Assembly: GCA_030686995.1 (NCBI GenBank)
Contig: CM060687.1
Span: forward strand, 164,323,323 to 164,387,322
Length of the DNA stretch: 64,000 bases
Direction of reading: 5' to 3'
Origin: Artemisia argyi
Taxonomy: Eukaryota > Streptophyta > Magnoliopsida > Asterales > Asteraceae
Part shown: positions 35,326-48,500 of the stretch, in pieces
Layout of the letters: the number at the start of each line of letters is the position of its first letter
How positions within the stretch are numbered: the first letter of the stretch is position 1
Notes under the pieces: generated by a model
Seen by the model: only the letters and a program-made list of their open reading frames with translations
What the model was told of the DNA's origin: nothing
Database searches by the model: none
Made by a program: the position numbers and the translations under genes

Positions 35326-38300
35326 CTAGAGCCTATTCTTCCTTTTACTTTTACGCTTGGGTCTGCTAACGCTATTAGTGGAGACTAGTCCTGTAGAGGT
35401 GGAGTTACCAACATTAGTATTTTGAACAACATTCCCTTTAGAAGTTTTGTCTAATTGATACATTCCTGGTGCTATCACCGTGGTGTCAACCATTTTTCCT
35501 TTTTGAAGTAGCTTAATTTTCTCTTTCAAATCGATGATGATGTGATTTTTGTCCTGAATTTCAGACTCAAGTAAACCATTGCAATATCTGATGTCATCGC
35601 GGTTTTGTTGCCAGTCGGCGTTTTCAATTTTTAAATCCGCAATTTCTTTCTCGTATTTGAGACACAGACTTTTGAAAGACTCATTGTTTTTGCAGAGTTG
35701 ACAAGAGTTGGAAATATTTTGATTTTGAAGTTTCAATTCCCTTTCAAGACTTTGGGCTTGACACCATTCAATCCTTTGTTTGAGTTGACAAATTTCATTT
35801 GAAAATTGTTTTGTCACATCATCATTCTTAATTCTCAGCTTTTCATTCTCATTTTTCAGTGTCTCAATTTCCACATTCAACGAGTTATTATCCACACAAA
35901 GATTATCCACAAGCATAGAAGTACCAGATTTATAGAGATCATTCATGATAACAGAATAAATATCAGCATGGAGAATTTGTTCCAAGAGTCGATCAACATC
36001 ATTTTTTAAAACTCTATTTCTTTGCTTTTGAACCAAAATCTCATTTTCAGTAGAGTTGAAAACGTTTATCATATTTTTCACCTCGTTTTGAAGTTCTTGA
36101 TCCCAACGTGTAGCACAAAGACGGAGGTGTTTGACAATTGGCAGCATTTGTTTTTGAAAAATATCTCTCTTTTCTCGCTCGTAAGCGGATTGAAAAGTTT
36201 CAACTTTTATTTCAGAATTGCGTGCAATTGTTTCCTCCAAAATTTCGATGTCTTCCATAAAAGTTTTGTAATAGTTTAAGACACGACAACTTTTTGGTAA
36301 AGGTGTAAGTTCACCGGATGATGGTAAAGGACCATTAACTTGTGCTACAGTGTGGACAGTGGCCGCATTAGAGGATGAAACATATGACTCTTCGACAAAC
36401 CATGATTTCTCAAGTAAGTCCTTTTGAGTAACAAAAGATTTAGAAAGAGGTGGAGCTTTTGAATAGTCATATGGTGTCCAATATTGAACATAACTCATTT
36501 TTGATCGACTCTCGTCTTCAAGTTCTTCTTCTTCCTCAGTATCAAAAATAACAGCACGCACAATCGTATTATCAAGCGAATGGTCCATACTGTAAATTTT
36601 AGGAATTTCTTTGAAAGCCGTGTGAAGAAACATTGAATTGTAATCACCAAGTGCAAAACCTTTATCGGGTCTCAGTTTTAAAGTAAATTTCTGAATTGTT
36701 GTGACAGAGTTCCCGTGTTTGTAAACAATGTTACGAAATTCTTTGAGTTGTTTTTCAAGATCAACAATATCACCGAGTAAATCATCTATATACTTCCTTT
36801 TTCGTATTTTATGTTCACAAAACTCCTTTTTACAATTGGACAATTCTGTTTCTGTTTTTGAAAGGTCTCTTTGAAGACGTTCAACTTGCATTTTCAATTC
36901 ACACTTTTCACTTTCGAGTTTCGAAATCAACTTTCCGTTTGACTCAATTAAATCTTGCATTTTGCGTTGAAGATCTTGTTCTTTGTTGTAAGAATCTTGA
37001 AAAGCTTTTTCAAAACTTTTTGTATGTTTAATCTTTTCTTGCTGACTTGAAAGTTGTATTTTATAACACTCAATATCTCTTGCAAGTGCCGCATTTGTTT
37101 CTTTTAAAGCTTTGTTTTTCTCGTTGCATTTTGCAATTATCAATTGTTGATCATTCAGTTGTTTAGATAACATTATGAGGTCAGGGTCTGGATCAAATGA
37201 TGGTTCATGTTGTTCGAAATAATCATGTTTATCATTCTCAATAGGATCATCAAATGAAACAACTGTGTCATCATCAAATATGACAACTGTGCTTATTTGT
37301 TCATCTGTTTGAGATGATGAAGATGATTTAGATGGAACAAGTTGCGCCATATCTGATTCAGAAGCAGAGGGTGAGGCTATTTCATGTATGAGGCATGCTT
37401 TTTGGTCATGTACCTGAGACAAGCCGTCAGTGTCATACACTGGACCTGAATCATTAAACTGAAGTTTCTGCATGTTGGCCATAAGCATCACAGCTGCATT
37501 AGCTTCCAGATCTTCCATGTCATCATCATTGTTCACATTTACCATGAAGTTGTTATCCTGTTCAGGGAAATGTCCATCTTTTTCATCTTGAAGAGCCATG
37601 AGTAATGCCTGCTTGTGAAACTTACTACCCCGAGTTCTCAGTTTGGGACATGCTGTCGCTATATGACCTTGTTCATTACAGTTATAGCACCATACTGCAT
37701 TCCCTGAGTTGGAGTTCCGCGTTGCAACTGGTTCAGACCTTTGCTGAGAAGATCCTGAGTTGTTCCTGAATTCTCCATTGTTACTAAACCTCTGAACATT
37801 CCCATAATTTCCTGAAGAACTTCCTGAACTAGATCGACCATAGCTACGATTCTGAATTTCCACTCTTCCATCATTGACAACAACTTGATTCCTTGTGTTA
37901 GAAGATGAACGTTGACGGTTGTTTGTTTTGTTGGAGAATTTGCTGAAAGCACGAGCAATAAGAGCAAGTCCCTGATTCAAAGTATTAAAGTCATCATCGT
38001 CATCGTCATTGGAATTTGAGTAATACATTGCATCATTGTTGTTTGATGGAACAAGTTGAGTAGAAGCATTCTGTGGAGATGAATCATAAGGGACCATTTG
38101 GTTCGAGGTAGAAGATTGTAGATAACTGAAGTAGTTCTGCTCTTGAACATATGCATGATTTGACATTGGTGGTGGAGCATAGGGAGATTGAGCTACGAGA
38201 GCCAAAGAATTTGGTGTTGATGTTGGTGTGTATCCTCCTCGTAGAGCTCCATCTTTTTCCACTTCAGGTTCATGGTGTTTCAGAAAATCATACAACAAAC

Positions 38301-39210
38301 CATATGGTGCATCATGAAGATTTTTGGTTTGACGAACAAATGTCACATATTTATGCCAATCAGGGCCAAGACTACCGACGAATTTGGAGTTCACTGCTAT
38401 CCTTGGTACTGTGATTTTGTGACGTTCCAGATCATTGACAACATTTGTGAAACGATGATAGTAGGATTCAAGTGATTCTCCCGGTTCAATTGTGATGTCT
38501 GTGTATTCCATGTAAAGTTTGGATTCCATATCATCTTTGTTCAATTGAGTGCCTTCCATAAGGAGATGAACGTGTTCCCACATAGCTTTGGCTGTTTTCT
38601 GAGCATCGACACTTCGATAAATTGGATTAGGTATACCTTGAAGTATATAAGCCATTGCGTACTCATCAGCTTCACGATGTAATTTCTGTTCTTCTGTGAG
38701 TGCAGATTCTGGAAGAGGTCTATCACCAGGAGGACGTGGAGGATCAGCATTTGGATCACCAGCTTCAAATCTTGTTGGCCACTCAAATGGTCCTTCAAGT
38801 ATCACTTGTTTCAAGAATTTCCCATGAGGTTTCTTTAGTTCAAGAAATCGTAAGAATCGACTTGACCACTGAACATAGTTCCCAGGTGTAAGCATTGGAG
38901 GTGTTTCAAGTGATCCTGCCTCATGTCTGGATTGTTGAGTTGTAATAACTTCACACATTCTGTCAAACCAGTGAGGTTGTTTGGAGGAAAACTGAGTGTT
39001 TTGTTGTGGCATTTGATATGGTTGTTGTTGAGGAATGATTTGATGTTGTTGCATCATTAGGTAATGATGTAGTGGATTAAACGGTTGTTTTTGAACATGT
39101 GATTGTGAAGGTTGTTGATACGGTTGTTGCTGATGGTATTGTTGTTGCTGATACTGCTGATGTTGCTGTTGCTGAGAATGAGGGAAGTAGTAATTAGGTG
39201 GTTGAGACAT
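35326..39210 (-). CDS. Sirevirus-like Gag, 1294 residues, with coiled-coil extension
   Basis: Starts MSQPPNYYFPHSQQQQ at 39210 with a Gln-rich head (residues about 10-75). The copia-gag (UBN2) core is at about 100-310 (YVQWSSRFLRFLELK, AKAMWEHVHLLMEGT, LESYYHRFTNVVNDLE). An Asn/Ser-rich linker leads to a CCHC knuckle CYNCNEQGHIATAC near residues 508-521. The remaining 770 residues are unusual: acidic, then long heptad-rich helices (about 690-830 and 985-1230; e.g. KMQDLIESNGKLISKLESE, IETLKNENEKLRIKNDD). The end is basic (RPKRKSKRKNRL). Uninterrupted over 3.9 kb. It would form the particle shell and bind RNA; the coiled-coil part may mediate interactions with host or ORF3 protein (inference). 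Confidence 0.92.
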   Translation of the reverse strand: MSQPPNYYFPHSQQQQHQQYQQQQYHQQQPYQQPSQSHVQKQPFNPLHHYLMMQQHQIIPQQQPYQMPQQNTQFSSKQPHWFDRMCEVITTQQSRHEAGSLETPPMLTPGNYVQWSSRFLRFLELKKPHGKFLKQVILEGPFEWPTRFEAGDPNADPPRPPGDRPLPESALTEEQKLHREADEYAMAYILQGIPNPIYRSVDAQKTAKAMWEHVHLLMEGTQLNKDDMESKLYMEYTDITIEPGESLESYYHRFTNVVNDLERHKITVPRIAVNSKFVGSLGPDWHKYVTFVRQTKNLHDAPYGLLYDFLKHHEPEVEKDGALRGGYTPTSTPNSLALVAQSPYAPPPMSNHAYVQEQNYFSYLQSSTSNQMVPYDSSPQNASTQLVPSNNNDAMYYSNSNDDDDDDFNTLNQGLALIARAFSKFSNKTNNRQRSSSNTRNQVVVNDGRVEIQNRSYGRSSSGSSSGNYGNVQRFSNNGEFRNNSGSSQQRSEPVATRNSNSGNAVWCYNCNEQGHIATACPKLRTRGSKFHKQALLMALQDEKDGHFPEQDNNFMVNVNNDDDMEDLEANAAVMLMANMQKLQFNDSGPVYDTDGLSQVHDQKACLIHEIASPSASESDMAQLVPSKSSSSSQTDEQISTVVIFDDDTVVSFDDPIENDKHDYFEQHEPSFDPDPDLIMLSKQLNDQQLIIAKCNEKNKALKETNAALARDIECYKIQLSSQQEKIKHTKSFEKAFQDSYNKEQDLQRKMQDLIESNGKLISKLESEKCELKMQVERLQRDLSKTETELSNCKKEFCEHKIRKRKYIDDLLGDIVDLEKQLKEFRNIVYKHGNSVTTIQKFTLKLRPDKGFALGDYNSMFLHTAFKEIPKIYSMDHSLDNTIVRAVIFDTEEEEELEDESRSKMSYVQYWTPYDYSKAPPLSKSFVTQKDLLEKSWFVEESYVSSSNAATVHTVAQVNGPLPSSGELTPLPKSCRVLNYYKTFMEDIEILEETIARNSEIKVETFQSAYEREKRDIFQKQMLPIVKHLRLCATRWDQELQNEVKNMINVFNSTENEILVQKQRNRVLKNDVDRLLEQILHADIYSVIMNDLYKSGTSMLVDNLCVDNNSLNVEIETLKNENEKLRIKNDDVTKQFSNEICQLKQRIEWCQAQSLERELKLQNQNISNSCQLCKNNESFKSLCLKYEKEIADLKIENADWQQNRDDIRYCNGLLESEIQDKNHIIIDLKEKIKLLQKGKMVDTTVIAPGMYQLDKTSKGNVVQNTNVGNSTSTGLVSTNSVSRPKRKSKRKNRL

Positions 39211-40020
39211 CTTAGAACACTTGTGTAGAAATGGATCTTGTAGAAGGTATAGAATTAGCCAAATATCGAAAAACTTTGCTCAACTTCGGATTGCGAAACC
39301 TTGGTCAACAGGGATTGCGAAAGTTTGCTGAATAAGGGATTGCGAAACTTCTGATTGGGATTGCGAAAATTTCAGGTTTTCGAAATTAGGTGATTTCGAT
39401 ACTTAAGAAATTTTTAAAAACTGAGTGATGGTTGTGAGATTTCGAAACTTATACAAGTTTGCGAAAAAATTGTGATTTCGGAAAAATTAATGTTTTCGAA
39501 AACACAAAGTCACGAGCACTTTTTCGAAATTGTACAATTTCGAAAATTTACCAAAAGTCGAAGTACTTTACTTTCTTATACAAGAAAGAAAATACTGAGT
39601 CCACAAAAACGAAGTCGATGTAGAGTACTTAGAGTAGATCTCGAAATAGGGACAAAGTATGTTCTCGATAAACTTGGCGAGTAGTATTTTCAAAGAAAGC
39701 TAACCTAAAACGCGTTTTTCCTTAAAGATTCTTGTACTTTTAGGTATAAAATGAAGATTTCTTGAAGAAAGTTGAAAACTTGATAAACTTTATAAAAAAC
39801 AAAAATGTTTTCGAAAACCAAGTACAAGAAACCTAATTCGAATTTTGTGATAAAAGTTTGGAACTTTTTGATTGTTTTGATTTGTAGAACAAGTTTGTAA
39901 GCAAAGATGTGCTAAAAACCAAGAAACAAGCAAGAAAGTGCAAAAATTCGATTGAAAAAAAAAAACGTTTAAGATCAAAAATTCAATGAAAAAACTATAA
40001 CTACACCTTCTTCCGGCGAA
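39211..40020 (-). other. Leader of the Sirevirus-like element, with second motif cluster
   Basis: 810 bp between primer site and gag start with no ORF of note. In 39265-39560 the TTCGAAA / GATTGCGAAA motifs reappear (e.g. 39291, 39312, 39338, 39360 as ATTGCGAAA; 39379, 39442, 39495, 39524 and 39539 as TTCGAAA). Confidence 0.75.
39265..39560. repeat. TTCGAAA / TTGCGAAA motif cluster, copy 2
   Basis: At least four GGATTGCGAAA-type and about six TCGAAA-type motifs in 300 bp, the same vocabulary as 29630-30290. Confidence 0.8.
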
Positions 40021-40028
40021 TGATACCA
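40021..40028 (-). other. Sirevirus-like primer-binding site (initiator tRNA-Met)
   Basis: Minus strand TGGTATCA, two bases inside the 5' LTR end; only the first eight bases match the tRNA-Met complement before TTCGCC diverges. Confidence 0.8.
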
Positions 40029-40030
40029 CT

Positions 40031-40384
40031 TGTTAGGTCACCATTTTGTAAACACAAGCATAATAATGATAGAAATGAGATGAGAAAAGAGATTGGGTGA
40101 TTATATGATAAAGAGAAATATAAGTGCAAGAGTTTCCTTAAGAAATCAAAATAACCAACAAAGTTTACAAATGACCTAAGGCTTCTATATATAGGGAAGG
40201 AGCTAGGGCAACACTCCCTCTCCTTCCTTACATCATTTCGTGGGCTTTGAGGCCCATGGGTTTCATACTTTAAGCGTAGTAAACTTAATACATTTAGTAA
40301 ATGAAAGTAAATAATAGTTAAGCAACCTAACATTATTACAAATGACCGAGACTTGATAAAATAGTGAAAACTATGATCCCAACA
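40031..40384 (-). repeat. Sirevirus-like 5' LTR (right copy), 354 bp
   Basis: Copy of 22540-22893. Minus-strand TATATATA at 40186-40193 is the likely TATA box of the active LTR. Confidence 0.97.
40186..40193 (-). promoter_or_regulatory. TATA box of the Sirevirus-like 5' LTR
   Basis: CTATATATAG in minus-strand CCTTCCCTATATATAGAAGC, the only clear TATA-like element of the LTR, followed about 155 bp later by the LTR end. Confidence 0.6.
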
Positions 40385-40389
40385 TTGTT
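40385..40389. repeat. Target-site duplication of the Sirevirus-like element, right copy (TTGTT)
   Basis: Repeats 22535-22539. Confidence 0.95.
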
Positions 40390-43140
<2,751 letters not shown>

Positions 43141-43145
43141 AAATT

Positions 43146-43162
43146 TGGCGCCGCTGCCAGGG
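43146..43162 (+). other. Athila primer-binding site, tRNA-Asp type
   Basis: TGGCGCCGCTGCCAGGG, five bases after the LTR end. It matches the complement of plant tRNA-Asp 3' end except for two transitions. This primer is typical of Athila (family knowledge). Confidence 0.8.
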
Positions 43163-43693
43163 AGGTAGCTGCGTATTCATAATGTTTCTTAGAGATTAAT
43201 GGTTTTTCATTCATCACTGTATAAACACCACCACCTTTTTGTAAATCTTAATCATAAAACACAAACGTCATTAACACTTTTCCTAAAGTGTTAACAACAC
43301 CAAAAAAATCAAAAACAAACAAAACAGATCGTTACGTTTTCTATATCGTGTTTCTTTTAAGGTGATTCTTAAAGAGATACGATTTTGGTAAACGAAACGA
43401 TACCAAAAATATTGTCCAAAAGTTTTTAACCCATACACAAAAACCCAAAAACATTTGTCTCTTTTTTGTGAATAATAAACTACATAAAAATAAACCGTCG
43501 TAAACCAAGGCAGAACACTTACCAACTGGGGGTGTGAACATAATAAGTTCCCAAACAAAAGATTTAAAACTTGCCTTTGTATCCTTGTGAGTGGTGTACC
43601 TTTCTTAAAGAAGCCATTCATTTGTGATTGTTGGTTTAAGTTCACTGTGGATTTGCCTCGATTTTGTTTTGATTGGTTTGTTATCCCTAGTGC
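43163..43693 (+). other. Athila leader before gag
   Basis: 530 bp without supported coding; a minus-strand open stretch here is not a recognisable protein. The gag start is preceded by GTTATCCCTAGTGC. Confidence 0.55.
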
Positions 43694-45500
43694 ATGCACA
43701 CTCGTTCTTCTAGGTCCACGAGCCCATTTTGTGAGCTTGTAAAGAAACCTAGAAGACCTCGTAGACGTTCAGCACCAACATTCGGATCTGAGATCCGTAC
43801 TGTTTCCACTTCAGCTGTCACCATGGCGGAAGACCGCCCCATGTGTGAGCTTCTCCAAGCACCCATTGAGGGTTACGGAGATGCCATTGTTGTTCCAGCC
43901 ATCGTGGCTGATAGTTTTGAGCTCAAAACCGGGTTACTCAATCTTGTAACCTCAAGTCAGTTCTACGGTTTTGAGAGGGACGATCCTCATGCTCACATTC
44001 GATGGTTCAATAAAATCACGTCAACCATCAAATACAAAAATGTCCCATGTGAAGCAATCAAGCTTCTTCTCTTCCCATTCTCCCTAGAGGGTCAAGCCCG
44101 GATTTGGCTTGAAAAATAACCCCCTCGCTCAATTGAGACATGGGAAGACTTGGTAAAAAAGTTTGTAAATGAATTCTTCCCACCTTCAAAGACCACGAGT
44201 CTTAAGAACGAAATCACCAAGTTCACTAAAAAATATGATGAATCATTTGGTGAAGCGAAGTGTCCACATCATGGTTTCTCAGAGTTGATGCAACTCAATA
44301 CTTTTTACAATGGCATGAGCCAAGCTGATCAGGATTCACTCAATGCCTCCGCGAGAGGTAATTTCTTGAGTAGAACCACCAAAGAAGCTTTGCAAATCTT
44401 TGAAAATAAGTCCAAGGTCCGCTCTACATGAAGCAAGCCGGTTGTTTCTCAAATTAATGCGGGTCCTTCCACTTCATCTTCTATGAGTCAATCTAGCATG
44501 GATGCTAAGATTGACAAGCTCACTGAAGCTATTCAAGCTTTGGTTCTCGCCCAACAGAAAAAAGTCTCATTTCCACAACATCCTCCACCTGCTGAGGTTA
44601 AAAAAGTGGAAGTCTGTGTGACTTGTGGTGGGCCGCATGCCTACTACAATTGCACAACTACTATTGGTTCCCCATATGAAGCTCATGCTATAGCCGGGTC
44701 TTCAAATCAAGGAGGAAATCAATACCGCCCTCCTATGGACCCGAACTATCATCCTAATCATTACCCTGGACCACCTGGTTTTAATCAAAACCAAAATGTC
44801 CAAAACCGTAACCAGAATCAAAATAGAATGAACCAAGGTTATCAAAACCAAGGTAATTTCAATCAGGGTCACGGTTTTCAAAGTCAAAACCAAGGTTTCC
44901 AAAATCAAGGAAACTTTAATCGAAACCAAGGTCAGGGTAACCCCAATCAAGGGTACTTTCATGAAAATAACAACCAGAATGAAAGGAATTTCCAACACCA
45001 AACTCAAGGAAATTTCCAAAATCAAGGTCCCAACCAAAACAATCGTGCTCCTAATGTTCCTAACAATCAAGCCATTGTTCCAACTAGGCCTTCATCTGAC
45101 GAGTTGTTGAAACAATTCATGAAGTCCGAAGAAGAGTTGAACAAGTTGTTGGTCAGCCATATTTCTGACATCAAGAAGTCTTTAAATGATCAACCCTCGG
45201 GCTCAGGTACTACTTTACCTAGCAACACGATCGCTAATCCGAGGGGCGATGCAAAAGCTATCACAACTCGTAGTGGTGTTTCATATAAGGAACCCGCGAT
45301 TCCTACTACCTCTTCTTCCTCTCCTCCAAAGATAGTGGAACGTGAACCTGAGGTGACAAAGGACAAGGTGCAATCTAATAGTCCACGAAGTACCGCACAT
45401 GTCCACCCTCAGGTTATCCCAGAAACCATGCCAAAACCTGGAGTTATCTTTGATCCACCTGAGACTCCAGTTGACAACCCTAAATCCAAAACTTCTATTC
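43694..45500 (+). pseudogene. Athila gag, decayed
   Basis: Begins MHTRSSRSTSPFCELVKK. The gag domain follows: ICELL-type MCELLQAPIEGYGDAIVV, HAHIRWFNKITSTIKY, LLLFPFSLEGQARIWLEK, then KKFVNEFFPPSKTTSLKNEITKF. A zinc-finger-like CVTCGGPHAYYNC (about 44613-44651) precedes an Asn/Gln-rich region of NQGNFNQG-type repeats. TAA at 44117 and TGA at 44429 interrupt the frame, but there is no frameshift. Near 44255 about ten residues usual in the family between DESFGEA and CPHHGFSEL are missing, a clean in-frame deletion. Packages RNA in intact relatives. Confidence 0.88.
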
Positions 45501-48500
45501 CCTACCCATCACACTTGAATGAGCAAAAGCTCCGCGAAAAGGCTAGTCACCAAATGGATAATTTTTTCCAAATCTTTCAAGATTTGCGCTTTGACATTAG
45601 CTTCGCGGATGCTATCATCTTGATGCCTAAATTCGCATCAACAATCAAGAATCTGTTAAGTAATAAGGAAAAACTCTTTGAGATGGAAAGAACTCCTCTA
45701 AATGAGAACTGCTCAGCAGTTCTTTTGAAAAAGCTTCCTGAGAAGCTTGGAGATCCCGTAAAATTCCTCATTCCATGTATTTTTCCTGGGATGGTTGAAT
45801 GCTTTGCCTTGGCCGATCTTGGTGCTAGCATTAACCTTATGCCATATTCTGTGTGGAAGAAATTATCTCTTCCCAAACTTACTCCCACGTGCATGACTTT
45901 AGAGCTTGCCGATCGTTCAATATCACGTCCTCTCGTCATTGCTGAGGATGTGTTCGTTAAAGTGGGAAAGTTCCATTTTCTGACAGATTTTGTGATTGTT
46001 GACTTTGATGCAGATTCAAGGGTCCCTCTAATTCTTAGAAGGGGATTCCTTAGAACTGGGCATGCTCTCATCGATGTATTTGAGCAAGAGATCACATTGC
46101 GTGTTGGAACTGAAGCTGTCACCTTCAACCTCGATCAAACTTCGAGGTACTCCTCCAATTATGACTCTGAATCAGTAAACCAAATAGATGTCATTGATAT
46201 TACCGCTGAGGAGTACGCTCAAGAAGTTTTAGGTTTCATTGACGATTCTTCGAGGGAAAACCTCATTCCATCTTCTCATCCCATCATTGCCAATTCTTTT
46301 CCTTCCCTCACTCCGTTTGAGGGAAGTGACTTCATCTTAGAAGAAATTGAGGCCTTTCTCAAAAGTGATTCGATTCCCGATGGAATCGATATCCAAGAGA
46401 TTGACCCTGAGAGGGATATTCTCTTACTAGAGAAATTATTAAATGAAGATCCCTCTCTTCTTCCTGTTCTACCACAACAACTTCATAAAGAGGAAGTCAA
46501 AAATGTTGAGATAACTGATGACTTTCCTGTGGTTGAACTTAAGGACTTGCCGCCTCATCATGAATATGCATTTCTGGAGGGTGATAATAAATTACCCGTC
46601 ATAATTGCTAAAGATTTAAGTGTTAAGGAAAAGGCTGCTCTCATAAAGGTTTTGAAGTCACATAAACAAGCAATTGCATGGAGACTCTCCGACATCAAGG
46701 GCATTGACCTTGAATTTTGTACCCACAAGATTTTAATGGAGGATGACTTCAAACCAGCAGTCCAGCAACAAAGAAGGGTGAATCTAAAAATTCATGAGGT
46801 AATCAAACAAGAAGTTTTAAAACTTCTTGATGCCGGATTGATTTACCCTATCTCGGACAGTCCTTGGGTTAGCCCAATACATTGTGTTCCAAAAAAGGGT
46901 GGCATTACTGTTGTCACAAACGAGGAGAATGAGTTGATTCCAACTTGATTGGTTACGGATTGGTGTGTCTGCATTGACTATCGCAAGTTAAATGACGCCA
47001 CACGCAAAGACCATTTTCCTTTGTCCTTTATGGATCAGATGCTCGAGAGATTAGCGGGGAATGAGTACTATTGCTTCCTCGATGGTTTCTCGGGTTACTT
47101 TCAGATTCCCATTGATCCGCAAGATCAAGAGAAGCCCACTTTTACGTGCCCCTATGGAACATTTGCTTATAAACGTATGCCATTTGGTTTATGTAATGCT
47201 CCGGGCACGTTTCAAAGATGTATGATGTCCAGATTTTCCGACATGATCGGGAAAACTATGGAGGTCTTTATGGACGATTTTTCGGTCATTGGGGATTCAT
47301 TTCAATCATGTCTCTCCCATTTAGACAACATGCTCAAACGTTGTGAAGACATAAAGTTATGTCTAAATTGGGAGAAGAGTCACTTTATGGTCAAAGAGGG
47401 CATTGTCCTCGGCCATAAAATTTCAAAGAATGGGATTGAGGTTGACAAAGCCAAAATCGATGTCATTGCAAAATTACCTCATCCCACTACCGTCAAAGGT
47501 ATTAGGATCTTTTTGGGTCATGCCGGTTTCTATCGTAGGTTTATTCAAGATTTTTCCAAGATCGCCCGGCCTATGACCCATCTCCTCGAAAAGGATGCTC
47601 CTTTTATCTTCTCACCTGAGTGCGTAGAAGCTTTTGAAACTTTAAAGAAAAAGCTTACTGAGGCACTGATTCTTGTTGCCCCCGATTGGGACTTGCCCTT
47701 TGAACTTATGTGTGATGCTAGTGATTATGCAATAGGGGCAGTCTTGGGGCAACGCAGGTCTAAACACTTTCAGCCTATACACTATGCAAGCAAAACAATG
47801 ACTGAGGCTCAAAGTCATTACACCACCACTGAAAAAGAATTATTAGCTGTGGTGTATGCCTTTGAAAAATTCCGGTCATATTTGATCTTGACCAAAAGCA
47901 TAGTGTATACGGATCACTCGGGTTTGAAGTATCTCTTTGCAAAACAAGATGCCAAGCCGAGGCTACTTCATTGGGTTCTCCTCCTGCAAGAATTTGATAT
48001 CATAATTCGTGATAAAAAAGGAGCTGAGAACCTTGCTGCTGATCATCTCTCCCGTTTGGAAAACCCCCACCAAGATGTCTTCGAAAAGAAGGAAATTAAT
48101 GAAACCTTCCCTCTCGAGACACTCAATTTGGTTGCCTTTCGTGGAGATTCTATTACCCCATGGTTTGCCGATTTTGCAAACTACCATGCGGGTAACTTTG
48201 TGGTGAAAGGGATGCCGTCCCAACAAAAGAACAAGTTCTTTAAGGATGTGAAACATTATTTCTGGGATGACCCCTACCTTTTCAAAATCTGTGCGGATCA
48301 AGTCATCCGGCGGTGTGTTTATGGACAGGAAGCCAATGACATTCTCAAGGCTTGCCATGCTGGTCCCACGGGGGGCCACCACAATCCTAACTACACCGCC
48401 AAAAAGGTGTTTGACTCCGGTTTCTATTGGCCCATAATTTATAAGGATGCCCAAGAATTGGTCAAATCCTGTGACACTTGTCAACATCATGGGAATATTT

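Larger units (their letters stand above)
22540..40384 (-). mobile_element. Sirevirus-like Ty1/copia retrotransposon, 17.8 kb, with a third large ORF
   Basis: The youngest layer. In element sense (minus): 5' LTR 40384-40031, primer site, leader, gag 39210-35326, linker frame to 34732, pol 34844-31335, a 2-kb spacer, a third ORF 29348-25199, a 2.3-kb 3' region with extra polypurine copies, and 3' LTR 22893-22540. LTRs are 354 bp with 6 differences. Very large size, an extended Gag, an extra ORF after Pol and repeated polypurine tracts are known Sirevirus traits; the pol sequence also fits. Gag and Pol frames are still long and open. Confidence 0.9.

Noticed and set aside
43283..43699. 138-codon minus-strand ORF in the Athila leader
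   Set aside because: No recognisable domain, antisense to the element, and it ends at the gag start.
44702..45070. Minus-strand Val/Leu-rich ORF opposite Athila gag as a membrane protein
   Set aside because: It is the antisense of the Asn/Gln-rich repeat region of gag.
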